This document shows positions 31,611-41,298 of a stretch of DNA of 64,000 bases, piece by piece. Made by a program: the position numbers and the translations under genes. Position 1 is the stretch's first letter, and each line of letters begins with the position of its first letter. Where the stretch lies: contig CM074133.1 of NCBI GenBank assembly GCA_037178625.1, positions 2,170,001 through 2,234,000 of the forward strand, read 5' to 3'. Under the pieces are notes generated by a model. It did no database searches. It worked only from the letters and a program-made list of their open reading frames with translations, and was not told the DNA's origin. Source of the stretch: Skeletonema tropicum (taxonomy: Eukaryota > Bacillariophyta > Thalassiosirophyceae > Thalassiosirales > Thalassiosiraceae).

Positions 31611-33878
31611 CTATAAACCATTGCGATACCAAAAGAAAGGAGACTTCTCCCCAAAACCCACAAGCTTTCGATCCTTACCCTTGCGTATACGTTCCTGTCC
31701 TTTTGACTTGTTTGCATTCCCATCTTCTTTTGCACACATCATTTCATCCCAGCACGAAACGATATCCGCCAGTTGGTGTATCAATACCCAATCGAATGTT
31801 GCCTCTACATCTTCGCAAACAAACTTGTCCAGGTCTTGGTTGACATGGCATTCAATGCGATGCAATGATGCATCAAACAGAGCATCCATGTTGCTGCTGC
31901 TGTTATTGCTCTGCAAAGAGGAAGCTGTACCAACTGAACCATCCTCGTTTTGAAGTGACCAAACTGGAGGTTCCGCGGGGTAATTATCACTGATGGTAAC
32001 CGAAGCTTTGAGGGTTGCAGACTTTCGTTTAATTGTAGCAACATAACGTTTCATATCTTCTTCTTTTGACCATGATTGTAATTTCGCCTTGAGTGTTGTT
32101 GGAGCATTAGTATCAGAAGCATTGTCACGTTTCATTGTGGGGTGAATGGGAATCGGATTTGCAAATTGACCTCTTCGACCAAGAAAATCTATCATACTTG
32201 ATAGAGTTTGACGGGCCCGAATTCGACGAAGTAGTTGACGCATCACTGCCTTGGTGCAAATTTGTATGTCGAATGGAGTATCTTTTTCAGACTTGTCCGT
32301 AACAATATCAGCTCCATGAGATGGTGGAGGAAAGTTGAGACCACTCAACACTTGGCACCAATAATAGGCCTTGCCCTTCTTGTTCTCAGCGGGCTTCTCC
32401 TCCTCCATATCATCCATCGCAACATTACTGCTCTCCCCTTCGTCGCTTTCGGTTTCGTCCTCTTCTTCCTCGTCTTTCAAAAGAGACAACGACACGTTCG
32501 GCAAAGTGGATCCATCATCATCAGGGAACAAGCTATCCAGAAAACCCTCTCCAACATCTTTGCTCCCATCTGCATCTACTGATGCATACACGACACCATC
32601 TTCCTTGTCATATGAAAACACAATACTAAGTGAACTTTGCCCAGGCGTTGGTGATGAAGAACGCGAGTTGGAACTCCCAGCTTTACCAAACGTCGATGCA
32701 ACCTCTGAAGGGATGATGGCAGAAATCGACAGCGATAACACAACTCTCCAATCATCTGACTCATTATCCTTCTCCACAGTGACATTCATTCCGCTAGAAC
32801 CAATATATCCACCAAGAGCATTCGATTTGTTCCCGTCACACTCTCCCACTTTCTCCAATGATGCCCATGCATCTTTATACCCAGCGAGTTGAACATACAG
32901 TACGTAGAGTGAAGGTGGTAAATTGGATTTTGCCAACTGAAATCTCTTGGATCTGTCAAATGATGGTCGATTGATCAACATATTGGCACTCTGTACCTTC
33001 TTCTTCTTCTTATTCATGTCCTCATCATCTTCTTCTTCTTTCTTGTCCACCTTACACAAATCGCTCCAAACACCATCATGCCCCCCAAAAAAGTCATTCA
33101 AACTCTCCGCCCCCTTCTCCAACTCTTTCAACTTGTTCGGAATTTGATGATGTAAGAATCCACTCAATTCCTCTCGTTTCTTTTGCAATTCCTTTAGTTT
33201 GGATCTGGATTGGGAGAGTTGTGTGACGAGTAATGAACGAGTTTCAATGTCGGATTGTAATTTTTGGAGAATTTGAGTGTGATTTGTTGGATTGCGATGG
33301 TCTTCGCTGCAGTCGTTCGAATTTGTATTGAAGAGGTAGGCGTTGATGGCATCTTCGGCTGTAGTGATATCGGAATCTCCCATGACAGCATCTTCCTCAC
33401 CCGATTCCTTCGTTTCGTTAGTAGTTCGTCCCAATTCAGCCCAAGCCATCTGTTCCAAATCATCCGCCTTCCATCCCTCAAGTGCTTTAATTTCTTTTTG
33501 CAGATAATTTCGTTCATACGTCAAATTTTCCAACAGTAAGCTACATTCCTCAACCTTGACACGTTGCTCCTTCGATTCATTGGCTTGTGTCTCCACTTGG
33601 AGAGCAATTTGACGCTGCAGAGACTTCAAGTTGGCCAGAGCCAATGTCGATGACAGGATGGATTCAGATAGATTGTCGACCTTGCTGTTTGCAGTGGCGG
33701 CGCTACTGCTAAGTTGGTCTACCGTTTGAAGTAAGGTGTCGAGAGCCTGACGGTGCTGTTGGAGTAGCTTATTGTGGGCGCTAATATCGCTATCATTCGT
33801 TTTTGTGGTGGTGGTGGCTTCTTCTAATTCAGCAGCGGCGGCGGCTGCTGCTATCCGACGCTTCTTCGCAGGAGGCAT
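31611..33878 (-). CDS. THOC5: THO complex subunit 5 homologue
   Basis: 755 residues, uninterrupted. MPPAKKRR at the start is a likely nuclear signal. Residues 35-130 are coiled coil, including LLLENLTYERNYLQKEIKAL, the THOC5/FMIP signature. A second coiled coil (LVTQLSQSRSKLKELQKKRE) follows, and the C-terminal half includes acidic inserts and YYWCQVLSGLNFPP. THOC5 is part of the THO/TREX complex that couples transcription to mRNA export. At the 3' end the gene overlaps none of its neighbours; the small acidic ORF converges on it 122 bp away. Confidence 0.87.
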   Translation of the reverse strand: MPPAKKRRIAAAAAAAELEEATTTTKTNDSDISAHNKLLQQHRQALDTLLQTVDQLSSSAATANSKVDNLSESILSSTLALANLKSLQRQIALQVETQANESKEQRVKVEECSLLLENLTYERNYLQKEIKALEGWKADDLEQMAWAELGRTTNETKESGEEDAVMGDSDITTAEDAINAYLFNTNSNDCSEDHRNPTNHTQILQKLQSDIETRSLLVTQLSQSRSKLKELQKKREELSGFLHHQIPNKLKELEKGAESLNDFFGGHDGVWSDLCKVDKKEEEDDEDMNKKKKKVQSANMLINRPSFDRSKRFQLAKSNLPPSLYVLYVQLAGYKDAWASLEKVGECDGNKSNALGGYIGSSGMNVTVEKDNESDDWRVVLSLSISAIIPSEVASTFGKAGSSNSRSSSPTPGQSSLSIVFSYDKEDGVVYASVDADGSKDVGEGFLDSLFPDDDGSTLPNVSLSLLKDEEEEDETESDEGESSNVAMDDMEEEKPAENKKGKAYYWCQVLSGLNFPPPSHGADIVTDKSEKDTPFDIQICTKAVMRQLLRRIRARQTLSSMIDFLGRRGQFANPIPIHPTMKRDNASDTNAPTTLKAKLQSWSKEEDMKRYVATIKRKSATLKASVTISDNYPAEPPVWSLQNEDGSVGTASSLQSNNSSSNMDALFDASLHRIECHVNQDLDKFVCEDVEATFDWVLIHQLADIVSCWDEMMCAKEDGNANKSKGQERIRKGKDRKLVGFGEKSPFFWYRNGL

Positions 33879-34260
33879 GACAATATAATATATGATTATT
33901 ATTCGATAAGATAATACTTGGTCAAGTTCAAAGTGGATTATGTTGGCATCGGCAGTGGTATGGACATAAAAAATGACTACTGCTACTGCTTATCATATGA
34001 TGTCATTTGCATAAACAGCATCTATTGTGAGATTGATGCCTAAGATGTCAGTAAGCAGGGTCTATTATTTGTCATGCTGAGACATACATTTTTTAACCTG
34101 CATTTGTCGTAGACCCCGCGTTGACGGTGCAGCCAACTCATCGTTGCACATCGACATCAAACATGCTCAATTTGACTCAATCAAACATGCATGAACGGCA
34201 AAGGAATTCTACTCTCTCCATAGCCTCTAGCGAGTCAAATAAACACTCAGCAACAACTAT
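33879..34260. other. Divergent promoter region, no gene seen
   Basis: 382 bases between THOC5 (minus) and the AP endonuclease (plus). No repeats or RNA genes are visible. Confidence 0.4.
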
Positions 34261-35973
34261 ATGTTCAGCTTTTCAACTACCATCCGCAAGGTCTTACTCA
34301 TTCGCTCGCTGCTAGTAGTGTCCACAAGAACCGCGGCTTTTCCTTCCATCAGCAGAGATTTCAAATTTATTGTCCCTTACTGCTCCACAACAAGCAAGAA
34401 TCAGTTGAGGATCGGTGCCCAAACAAATAGAATTCAGTACCAACTATTATTCAAACAACTGCCTGCTACATTCAATACAATGCCTCCTAATAGAAGATCC
34501 GCTAGGATGTCCTCCGCCACGTCTGCAGATGATGTGAGCAATGATGATACAGATGAATCAAAACCAAAAGCACTGAAAGGCAGTGCTGCCGCTACGAAAA
34601 AAAGTAAGGCTGCCACTGCTGAAAAGAAGGCTTCTCCAAAAAAGAGGAAGGCAGCTACTACTACCAAAAAGAAGGCATCTCCAAAGAAGAAGGTGGCCAA
34701 AGGTACCGAATCATCGTCATCAGATGATAGTGATAATGATGATGATGAAGATAAAAAACCAAAAGCAAAAAAGAAGGCAACTCCAAAGAAGCGCAAGAGT
34801 AAGTCCACTACATCCTCATCTGACTCGGAAGATAACACTTCCACCACCAAAAAGAAGGCAAAGACAAAGGCTTCTCCAAAGAAAAAGGCAAAGGCAGCAG
34901 ACCATCAACGCTGGACAGAACGCATGCCCCTCACTCGCCTATGGAATCCTGAAACGGCAATGACCTCCAAGGGCAGCTACACCTTTACAGTCATCTCATG
35001 GAATGTTGCAGGGCTACGTGCCTTCATTAAAAAACAACCAGATGCATTGGCAAATTTGGCAGAACGGTATCAAGCCGATGTGATTTGTTTGCAAGAGCAC
35101 AAGTTGCAAGATGTACATTTGGATGATCCCAAGTTGAAAATTCGAGAGCATTTTGAGGAGAAGCTTGGTGGATTTGAGAGTCATTGGAGCTATTCGACGA
35201 CTAAGAAGGGGTATTCTGGTACAGCCATGTTTATTCGAAAGAGAGGTGGTGGCGGTGGTGGTGGTGGTAGCGATGATGCATCGAAGAAGGGAAAGAAACA
35301 AGCAAAGATTGGTGCGTTTTTTACATCAAAGAACAGAGAGGATGGTGAAGCTACGGAAGGAGACTCGATTGGCGACATTCCCGTATCAAATCTACAACCC
35401 ATGAATGTCATGACCGAACTTGGATTGCCCAAGCATGACGGTGAAGGACGTACCGTCACGGCAGAATTCCCTCTCTTCTATTTGACCAATGTGTATGTGC
35501 CAAACAGTGGTCAGAAGCTCGATCGACTTGGATATCGCACAGAAGAGTGGGATACAGACTTCTTGAGCAAAATGCAAGAGTTTGAGCAAGGTAAGCCAGT
35601 CATTTGGCTTGGTGATTTGAATGTAGCACATAATGAGAAGGATACATGGAATGAAGGCGCAAAGCATCTTGCCAAATCAGCTGGGACAACTCCTCAGGAG
35701 AGAGCCTCCTTCGATCGCCAATTGGGTGCTGGGTTTGTTGATGCATTCCGTCATCTACATCAAGATGCAAAGGGACATTATAGTTATTGGAGTCAACGAG
35801 CAGGCAATAGAGAGCCGAATAAGGGATTGAGATTAGATTACTTCATCTGTTCGAAAGATTTGATGGAGGACAGTGATGGTCGAAAGGTAGTAGTGAGGGA
35901 TAGCTACATGGTCCCAGATGAACTTGGTAGTGACCATTGCCCAATTGTTTTAGAGATTGAAATGAAGAAGTAA
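34261..35973 (+). CDS. AP endonuclease (ExoIII/APE1 type) with plastid-type leader and internal PCNA-binding motif
   Basis: 570 residues. The leader ends STRTAAFPSISRDF, a plastid-import motif. A second Met at 34480 (MPPNRRSARMSS) would give a nuclear form followed by long Lys-rich SPKK-type repeats. The nuclease has every ExoIII-family motif: WNVAGLRA, LQEHK (metal Glu), NVYVPNSG (Tyr), GDLNVAHNEKD (Asp/Asn), DYFICSKD and GSDHCPI (catalytic His). It incises abasic sites in base excision repair. An insert at about 325-385, starting with an eight-Gly run, contains QAKIGAFF at 347-354. That is an exact PCNA-interacting (PIP) box, and it lies inside the catalytic domain rather than at a terminus. 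Confidence 0.93.
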   Translation: MFSFSTTIRKVLLIRSLLVVSTRTAAFPSISRDFKFIVPYCSTTSKNQLRIGAQTNRIQYQLLFKQLPATFNTMPPNRRSARMSSATSADDVSNDDTDESKPKALKGSAAATKKSKAATAEKKASPKKRKAATTTKKKASPKKKVAKGTESSSSDDSDNDDDEDKKPKAKKKATPKKRKSKSTTSSSDSEDNTSTTKKKAKTKASPKKKAKAADHQRWTERMPLTRLWNPETAMTSKGSYTFTVISWNVAGLRAFIKKQPDALANLAERYQADVICLQEHKLQDVHLDDPKLKIREHFEEKLGGFESHWSYSTTKKGYSGTAMFIRKRGGGGGGGGSDDASKKGKKQAKIGAFFTSKNREDGEATEGDSIGDIPVSNLQPMNVMTELGLPKHDGEGRTVTAEFPLFYLTNVYVPNSGQKLDRLGYRTEEWDTDFLSKMQEFEQGKPVIWLGDLNVAHNEKDTWNEGAKHLAKSAGTTPQERASFDRQLGAGFVDAFRHLHQDAKGHYSYWSQRAGNREPNKGLRLDYFICSKDLMEDSDGRKVVVRDSYMVPDELGSDHCPIVLEIEMKK

Positions 35974-36215
35974 TATAACTACTTTGATTCGTACTTCACA
36001 CTTTCGTTCCTAAACTATTGTAATGTTACCATGAGAAAGAAGATTGATGTTACCTTGATGTTACAAAGTGTTCTCGGTCTCAGTCACAAAATACCAAACG
36101 AACGCGTTGCAAAAAATAGACTGTGAAGGCAAACTACGTTGATTCCATCAGCGTATTCAATAATTTGGTGTGGACCTGCAAAAAGAATATTATGGAGGCA
36201 AGCACCAAGCTGCAC

Positions 36216-36220
36216 AAAAA
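36216..36220 (-). terminator. Pol III T5 terminator of permuted tRNA-Arg copy 1
   Basis: Read on the minus strand, TTTTT begins seven bases after G37 of the 5' half, inside the sequence TTGATCTTTTTG. Confidence 0.7.
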
Positions 36221-36226
36221 GATCAA

Positions 36227-36303
36227 CCGTAGTCAGGCGCCTTACCGTTGGGCCAACAGGACACTGTAATCCTGCCCGGGATTCGAACCCGGAATCTCCT
36301 GAT
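36227..36303 (-). tRNA. Circularly permuted tRNA-Arg (anticodon ACG), copy 1
   Basis: On the minus strand the 3' half comes first: A38 at 36303 through T73 at 36268, with anticodon 3' stem TCAGG, variable loop AGATT and T arm CCGGG TTCGAAT CCCGG. After a 5-nt spacer (ACAGT) comes the 5' half: G1 at 36262 to G37 at 36227, with GTCCTGT, D arm GCC/GGC, anticodon stem CCTGA and CTACGG. Rejoined at 37/38, the halves form a complete 72-nt cloverleaf with loop CTACGGA, decoding CGU. A T5 terminator (36216-36220 on the plus strand) follows the 5' half. The B box therefore precedes the A box. Odd features are a G1-U72 wobble and U73 as discriminator. Confidence 0.87.
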
Positions 36304-36529
36304 ATCTGCTTGTGAACTAATTGCAGAGCAACATTTATGATAGAATAATTTATAACAATATCTAAGAAGGTTTTGCTCGATTTCGACAGTTCTCTTCTCT
36401 GTTAGGAGTAGTTATCAACGAACGCAACAGCTGGTTTTGATTTTTGGAACTCGGTCGAGTTTTCACAGAACAAATGCAACGATCAACGATGCAACGTCGT
36501 TCATATTTAGTGCTTGTGCAGCTACAAAC

Positions 36530-37471
36530 ATGACAGCCGTTACCGTTGCAACGTGGGCGACCATTGCCCTCATTGGTTTGGTCGGCGCCGATGCGTTTGC
36601 CTCTTATTCTCGTGAAAGAAGGTCATCCGTCAGCACTCAACTTGCATTGGAATATGGCGCTCGTACGCGTACACAAGATGATTACAACATCGACATCAAC
36701 AGATCAGGCGGACCCATAGTCAGTTACAATGGCCCTACTGCCAGGCCGATATCAAATGTAAGAGCGCCTTCTTTGGATGAAATCTGGGAAAGTACAATGC
36801 CGGTGATTGTGCAGGGTGGATCTCTGCGGACCTGGGCGTTTGCCAATCCCCAAGTGGATGCTGTACAAGTCCTGCTAAAATCGGAAGGACGCCCTATTGA
36901 CGCCGATATTGATCTTTGGAATGGCCCTGATAACACACCCCACAAGATGCGTGTCTATGTTGAAGATGGAGCTCGTCGTACCTTCAGCGCTATTATTGGA
37001 ACTCCGCGAGGACCAAACTCAGTAGCAGTGCGTAACATTGGACAACTCGAGTTCCCCGTCGAGGCTGTGGTCAGACCGGATAATCTAGATGGTCTCGCAG
37101 TAAGTATTGCATCCGTTGTTACCAGATCAGAAGTAATTCAGGGTGGAGCTGTTCGGACATGGCCATTCAATCCTATTGTGCAATCAGTAGCTGTAATCAT
37201 CAAAACAGATGGACGCCCATTGAACACAAGGATAGAGTTGTTGATGGGGCCAAACAATTCCAAACAAGTAGTAGAGGTCTACACAGAAGACGGCATTGAT
37301 CGTCCGTTTTTTGCAATAATTGAGACACCTGAGCCGACGGGAAGCGTCATTAGAATTAAGAACACTGCACCGCTTGAGTTTCCTGTATACGCCAGTGTCG
37401 CTCCTTACACAGTTGGCGACTACGACTTTGTTAGTGACAGCTACAACTTCAATCAATGGCCAATGCTCTAG
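36530..37471 (+). CDS. Plastid-targeted protein with two internal repeats, unknown function
   Basis: 313 residues from the ATG at 36530; 31 in-frame residues exist upstream. The signal peptide (WATIALIGLVGADAFASYSR) ends in a plastid motif. Two copies of a roughly 90-residue beta-rich repeat follow. Copy 1 starts VIVQGGSLRTWAF and copy 2 starts EVIQGGAVRTWPF. Both continue with GRP[IL] and then GP-N in the middle, VYVEDG/VYTEDG, and end LEFPV[EY]A. The design suggests a duplicated beta-sandwich, perhaps a plastid binding or scaffold protein. I recognise it only as a type common in diatoms and cannot name it. Confidence 0.82.
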   Translation: MTAVTVATWATIALIGLVGADAFASYSRERRSSVSTQLALEYGARTRTQDDYNIDINRSGGPIVSYNGPTARPISNVRAPSLDEIWESTMPVIVQGGSLRTWAFANPQVDAVQVLLKSEGRPIDADIDLWNGPDNTPHKMRVYVEDGARRTFSAIIGTPRGPNSVAVRNIGQLEFPVEAVVRPDNLDGLAVSIASVVTRSEVIQGGAVRTWPFNPIVQSVAVIIKTDGRPLNTRIELLMGPNNSKQVVEVYTEDGIDRPFFAIIETPEPTGSVIRIKNTAPLEFPVYASVAPYTVGDYDFVSDSYNFNQWPML

Positions 37472-37788
37472 AGAGATGCTTAGAGTCGTTGATTTAGGAT
37501 TTAGGGACGTCCCTTTAGACAAGTGAATCCTCCAAGGACAAGCTACATCATAGATTTAGGTTTTAGAGACATACCTTCACACTAGTGAATATTAAATGTA
37601 AAAATACACATGTATGATGTGCGTGTTCACTGCGATTTTGCGATATGTAGTGCGTATGTTGAGAGCTGCTCAGTCGACTTAAGCTGATTCATGATTCGTT
37701 CACATAGAGCAACCTTTTGCTGACGTAGATGAGATCAACAGTCCTCTTGCCCACATATTGTGTGTTATTCTTATCCGGATGCTGACTA

Positions 37789-38244
37789 TTAGATACTTGA
37801 GTAGTTTTCTAAACTCTCAAGATAAAGCAAATGAACAGTCTTGACTGCAAAATACATGAATGGTAATCCGAACAGACATCCGATACAAATGAAACCGACA
37901 TACCATTGAGCCAGGAACGACGGAGAACATTCTTCTTCATCACTATAACTACCAACTATTATCAGGCACCAATCTTTTAATTTGTCATGTCCGTGCAGAA
38001 CAAAGTAAATACCCAGCCCCAATCCAACCATAGCCGATGCAAACCATATAAAGAGAGTAATGCGACAACATATCACCGCATGTTCTTTTCCTCTACTGTA
38101 GAGACAAGCAAGTCCACTGGCCACAAGTGCGAGATTCATAAAAAATCCCCAGTAAACTGAGTAGTAGAGTTGAATGATTCCCTCCACGGATGCGATAGCC
38201 ATGAGGAATATCAGGGCGGATCTTGTGGATATACCGAGTATCAT
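37789..38244 (-). CDS. Tetraspan membrane protein, unknown
   Basis: 151 residues with four hydrophobic segments: ALIFLMAIASVEGIIQLYYS, FFMNLALVASGLACLY, ITLFIWFASAMVGLGLGIYF and WYVGFICIGCLFGLPFMYFA. A Cys-containing loop (WCLIIVGSYSDEEECSPS) sits between the last two. Overall it resembles small tetraspan proteins, but it lacks a definite family motif. It starts with MILGISTRS and has no cleavable signal. Confidence 0.68.
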   Translation of the reverse strand: MILGISTRSALIFLMAIASVEGIIQLYYSVYWGFFMNLALVASGLACLYSRGKEHAVICCRITLFIWFASAMVGLGLGIYFVLHGHDKLKDWCLIIVGSYSDEEECSPSFLAQWYVGFICIGCLFGLPFMYFAVKTVHLLYLESLENYSSI

Positions 38245-38700
38245 CTTCGGGCTTGATGCTTGTGATAAGTTGTGTCAACCGAGCGGGGAGCGGAGCGGAG
38301 GGTATTGTACATCATAAAAGATCATACATAAAGTAAGAGTTCAATAGATAAGTAGATTATTTTAGTCACTACTCTCTAGACAAGGGAAAAGATACGGTAC
38401 CTGTACCAATCTTACTTATCTCAACCTGGCTCGCGCTCGCGCCATCTATGTATGAGACTCGCGCTCGCGCCATTTTGGTCTGAGTCACCCCAAGAGCAAA
38501 ATAAAGCAGTGCAATGCATACATGCAACAACATCGATCCCATCCATGAAGATGAAATAATGAATACGAAGTTAATCAGATTAGATATCTATAATACTAAA
38601 AGGGACCTGCTTCGGTACAACTGTGCGGTCTTTTCTATTGCATGAAGATGAAATAATGATTTAATCCGATTCAAATACGATATCTAAAACGAAGAAGACC
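38245..38700. other. Divergent intergenic region with a short GC-rich repeat
   Basis: 456 bases between the tetraspan gene (minus) and the cryptochrome gene (plus). A 16-base sequence, CTCGCGCTCGCGCCAT, occurs twice at about 38430 and 38458. An AT-rich stretch follows before the start codon. The repeat could be a paired regulatory site. Confidence 0.45.
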
Positions 38701-40812
38701 ATGTCCAAACAACCAGCAGTGGCTGCAGGCGCCCCAATCGATGTTGTCTGGTTGAAGAAGGACGTCAGGCTTCATGATCATGGGCCTTTACTTTCGATCG
38801 TTCAAAGTAGTAGGCAGTGCATCATACTCTATCTTTATGAACCAGATCAGCTCAGCGAGAAAACAGTGCATGGCTCGCATATTGCTTTTGTTAATGAAGG
38901 CTTGGTTGACTTGGATTTGCGTCTATCGTCGGGAAATAGTGAACCCACTGCCAAAAATGGCGACGTACAAAGTGATATTTATCAGCACAAGTTTCAGTGC
39001 TTAACAGTGTGTCATGCAGGGGCAGCATTTACGCTTAGATCAATACACAAACAACGACCAATCAATCAAATCCTCTGCCATATGGAATCCAGTCATCTCA
39101 AGTCCTTTGCTCGTGATAAAGTTGTGCGGCGTTGGTGTCGTCGGGAAAAGATACCAATAAAAGAGATGAATCAAACTGGAGTCACGAGATGTCTGTCAGA
39201 TCGAGACGATTTCACAACTAACTTCAACAAGTTTCTGGGACAACCGATACATGCGACGCCAACTGAAATGCAATTAGAAGGGCTGCGATCTCGGCTAGTC
39301 AATTATGAAGTAGATGGAATTGAATCGCATGGAAGGTGTCACTCGCCCATGTCACCGACTGATTTAAAAGAGATAGCCCCGGAGTTTAGATGTGATAGAA
39401 GACAACGTCAGTATGGTGGAGAGAGTAAAGCACTGGAGTACTTTAGGTCCTTTTTGTCATCGAGGGGTGCTAACTACTCCACTGGCATCTCGTCGCCAAA
39501 CACATCTTGGACTACTGGGAGTCGGCTTTCCCCTTACTTGACTTGGGGATTTATATCCCTGCGATATGTTATAGTAACTACGAAACGGAAACAGGAGGAG
39601 CTCCGTGCAGCAAAGAAGAAAGCTCCATCGACGCCGAGTCTATGGCTCAGATCATTGGCAAGCTTTCAGTCGCGAATGCATTGGAGGTCACACTTCATAC
39701 AAAAGCTGGAAACGCAGCCTAGCTTAGAGAAAGAAGATCAGTGTCTCGCCTTTTCTCATTTGCGGCGACAGCCTGATGACTTTAACGAAAAGTATTTTGA
39801 AGCGTGGTGCCAAGGTCGAACTGGATTCCCTTTTGTTGACGCTTGCATGCGATCTTTGATTGATAGTGGGTGGCTCAATTTTCGAATGAGAGCCATGCTC
39901 GTGTCTTTTGCTACGTACAACCTTTGGTTAGATTGGAAGAAGATCGCAGGTCATCTGGCACGGGTATTTTTAGACTATGAGCCTGGAATACATTATCCCC
40001 AACTTCAAATGCAAGCTGGTACAACTGGTATAAATTCTATGAGAGTTTACAACGTTACCAAGCAAGGGAGAGATCAAGACCCAAGCGGTGTCTTCATCAA
40101 GAGGTATGTGCCTGAGCTGGCAGCTGTGCCGAATGAGTACATACATGAGCCTCATACAATGCCAGCGAGTCTTCAAAAGAAGTGTGGGGTGATCATTGGA
40201 GATGGGAAGGGTGGCATTGGGAAGAAGTCCACAGGGATCTTTCAGACCCAACAATCTACCATGATTCTTCCTCCAAAAGAATGCATCTATTATCCATCTC
40301 CCATAGTAGATGAGAAAGTCACGGCGAAGTCTGCCAAAGATAAGATGTCTGCCGTGAGGAAACAAGACAGCACTAAGCGAGAAGCAGAACAAGTCTATTT
40401 AAAGCACGGGAGTCGACGCTTTAATGGTGATCGCGATGGATCCAAGCCGAAAGCTTTGAGCAGCAAACCAAAGAGAATAAAGGTGGATAATGCACAGCAA
40501 AAACTTATGAAGAGTTGGAGTCAGTCACAGGACGGAAGGGTAGCAAATGAACAACAAGGACAAGCCAAACTCAATGCAGGGCCAGCTAGTGATTCTTCAG
40601 ATGTAGATTTACTTGGTAGCACAGAGAATCTAGTCTCAGCATCTAGTGTGAGCAAGAGTCCATCAATCTCATTTCTACTTTCAAAGCAAAAGAATGACAA
40701 CAACAGTGCCGAACAAAACGAGTGGAGTTGTAACACATGTACATTCTTGAACGACAAACCACTAGGGTTGGTTTGTGTGATGTGTGGGACAGTCAGAGGA
40801 AAGTCCACCTAG
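38701..40812 (+). CDS. Cryptochrome/photolyase family protein with C-terminal RanBP2-type zinc finger
   Basis: 703 residues. The N-terminal antenna domain starts DVVWLKKDVRLHDHGPLLS. The FAD-binding domain has GFPFVDACMRSLIDSGWLNF, RAMLVSFATYNLWLDWKK, FLDYEPGIHYPQLQMQAGTT and GINSMRVYNVTKQGRDQDPS. These are the core flavin-contact segments of the family. A Lys/Ser-rich linker of about 170 residues leads to WSCNTCTFLNDKPLGLVCVM plus a final Cys, a four-Cys RanBP2/NZF finger at about 674-700 that binds RNA or ubiquitin. I cannot separate photolyase from cryptochrome function by eye. The fusion suggests a signalling role. Confidence 0.9.
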   Translation: MSKQPAVAAGAPIDVVWLKKDVRLHDHGPLLSIVQSSRQCIILYLYEPDQLSEKTVHGSHIAFVNEGLVDLDLRLSSGNSEPTAKNGDVQSDIYQHKFQCLTVCHAGAAFTLRSIHKQRPINQILCHMESSHLKSFARDKVVRRWCRREKIPIKEMNQTGVTRCLSDRDDFTTNFNKFLGQPIHATPTEMQLEGLRSRLVNYEVDGIESHGRCHSPMSPTDLKEIAPEFRCDRRQRQYGGESKALEYFRSFLSSRGANYSTGISSPNTSWTTGSRLSPYLTWGFISLRYVIVTTKRKQEELRAAKKKAPSTPSLWLRSLASFQSRMHWRSHFIQKLETQPSLEKEDQCLAFSHLRRQPDDFNEKYFEAWCQGRTGFPFVDACMRSLIDSGWLNFRMRAMLVSFATYNLWLDWKKIAGHLARVFLDYEPGIHYPQLQMQAGTTGINSMRVYNVTKQGRDQDPSGVFIKRYVPELAAVPNEYIHEPHTMPASLQKKCGVIIGDGKGGIGKKSTGIFQTQQSTMILPPKECIYYPSPIVDEKVTAKSAKDKMSAVRKQDSTKREAEQVYLKHGSRRFNGDRDGSKPKALSSKPKRIKVDNAQQKLMKSWSQSQDGRVANEQQGQAKLNAGPASDSSDVDLLGSTENLVSASSVSKSPSISFLLSKQKNDNNSAEQNEWSCNTCTFLNDKPLGLVCVMCGTVRGKST

Positions 40813-41298
40813 GTAAAAATAGACGCAAGCAAACCGGATCTGTAATAATATAAAGTTACAAATTCAGTTTTCGCCAAACTAAAAGAATCCTTCTTGAACC
40901 GTGTGATAAATTACACACTAATATTGATTTCATAATAGATTGGGTCACTGGTCGAGGTATGTACAACGATCGTCACTTATGAAATCTTTTGATGTGATGC
41001 GTCTCCGTTCATTGCCAAGCACAATCATATGTGTTGCTAGCACAAAACAAAAAATTCATATTGACATACGAAGTTGTCTTCAGCTTCGCATCTTTCCGAA
41101 CAGACGATAATGGGATGCCTGAACCCTCAAATTTGAGATATTGGATACAGTGATGTGCGGATAAACCTGCAAATATCACACTCATCAGAACACCTACGTA
41201 TTATGACTTACTAACACAAATGAAATTAAAAAAAGAGTGAAGGTTACCTTCGATAGTTGAAGAACCAACGATAGTGGAATATCAGAAAAAGTAAATAG
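40813..41298. other. Spacer before the satellite, no gene seen
   Basis: AT-rich sequence between the cryptochrome stop and the first satellite unit. No coding or RNA signal is recognised. Confidence 0.45.

Noticed and set aside
34434..34850. 138-residue hydrophobic minus-strand frame
   Set aside because: It is the antisense of the Lys-rich codons of the AP endonuclease gene, which read as Phe/Leu runs.
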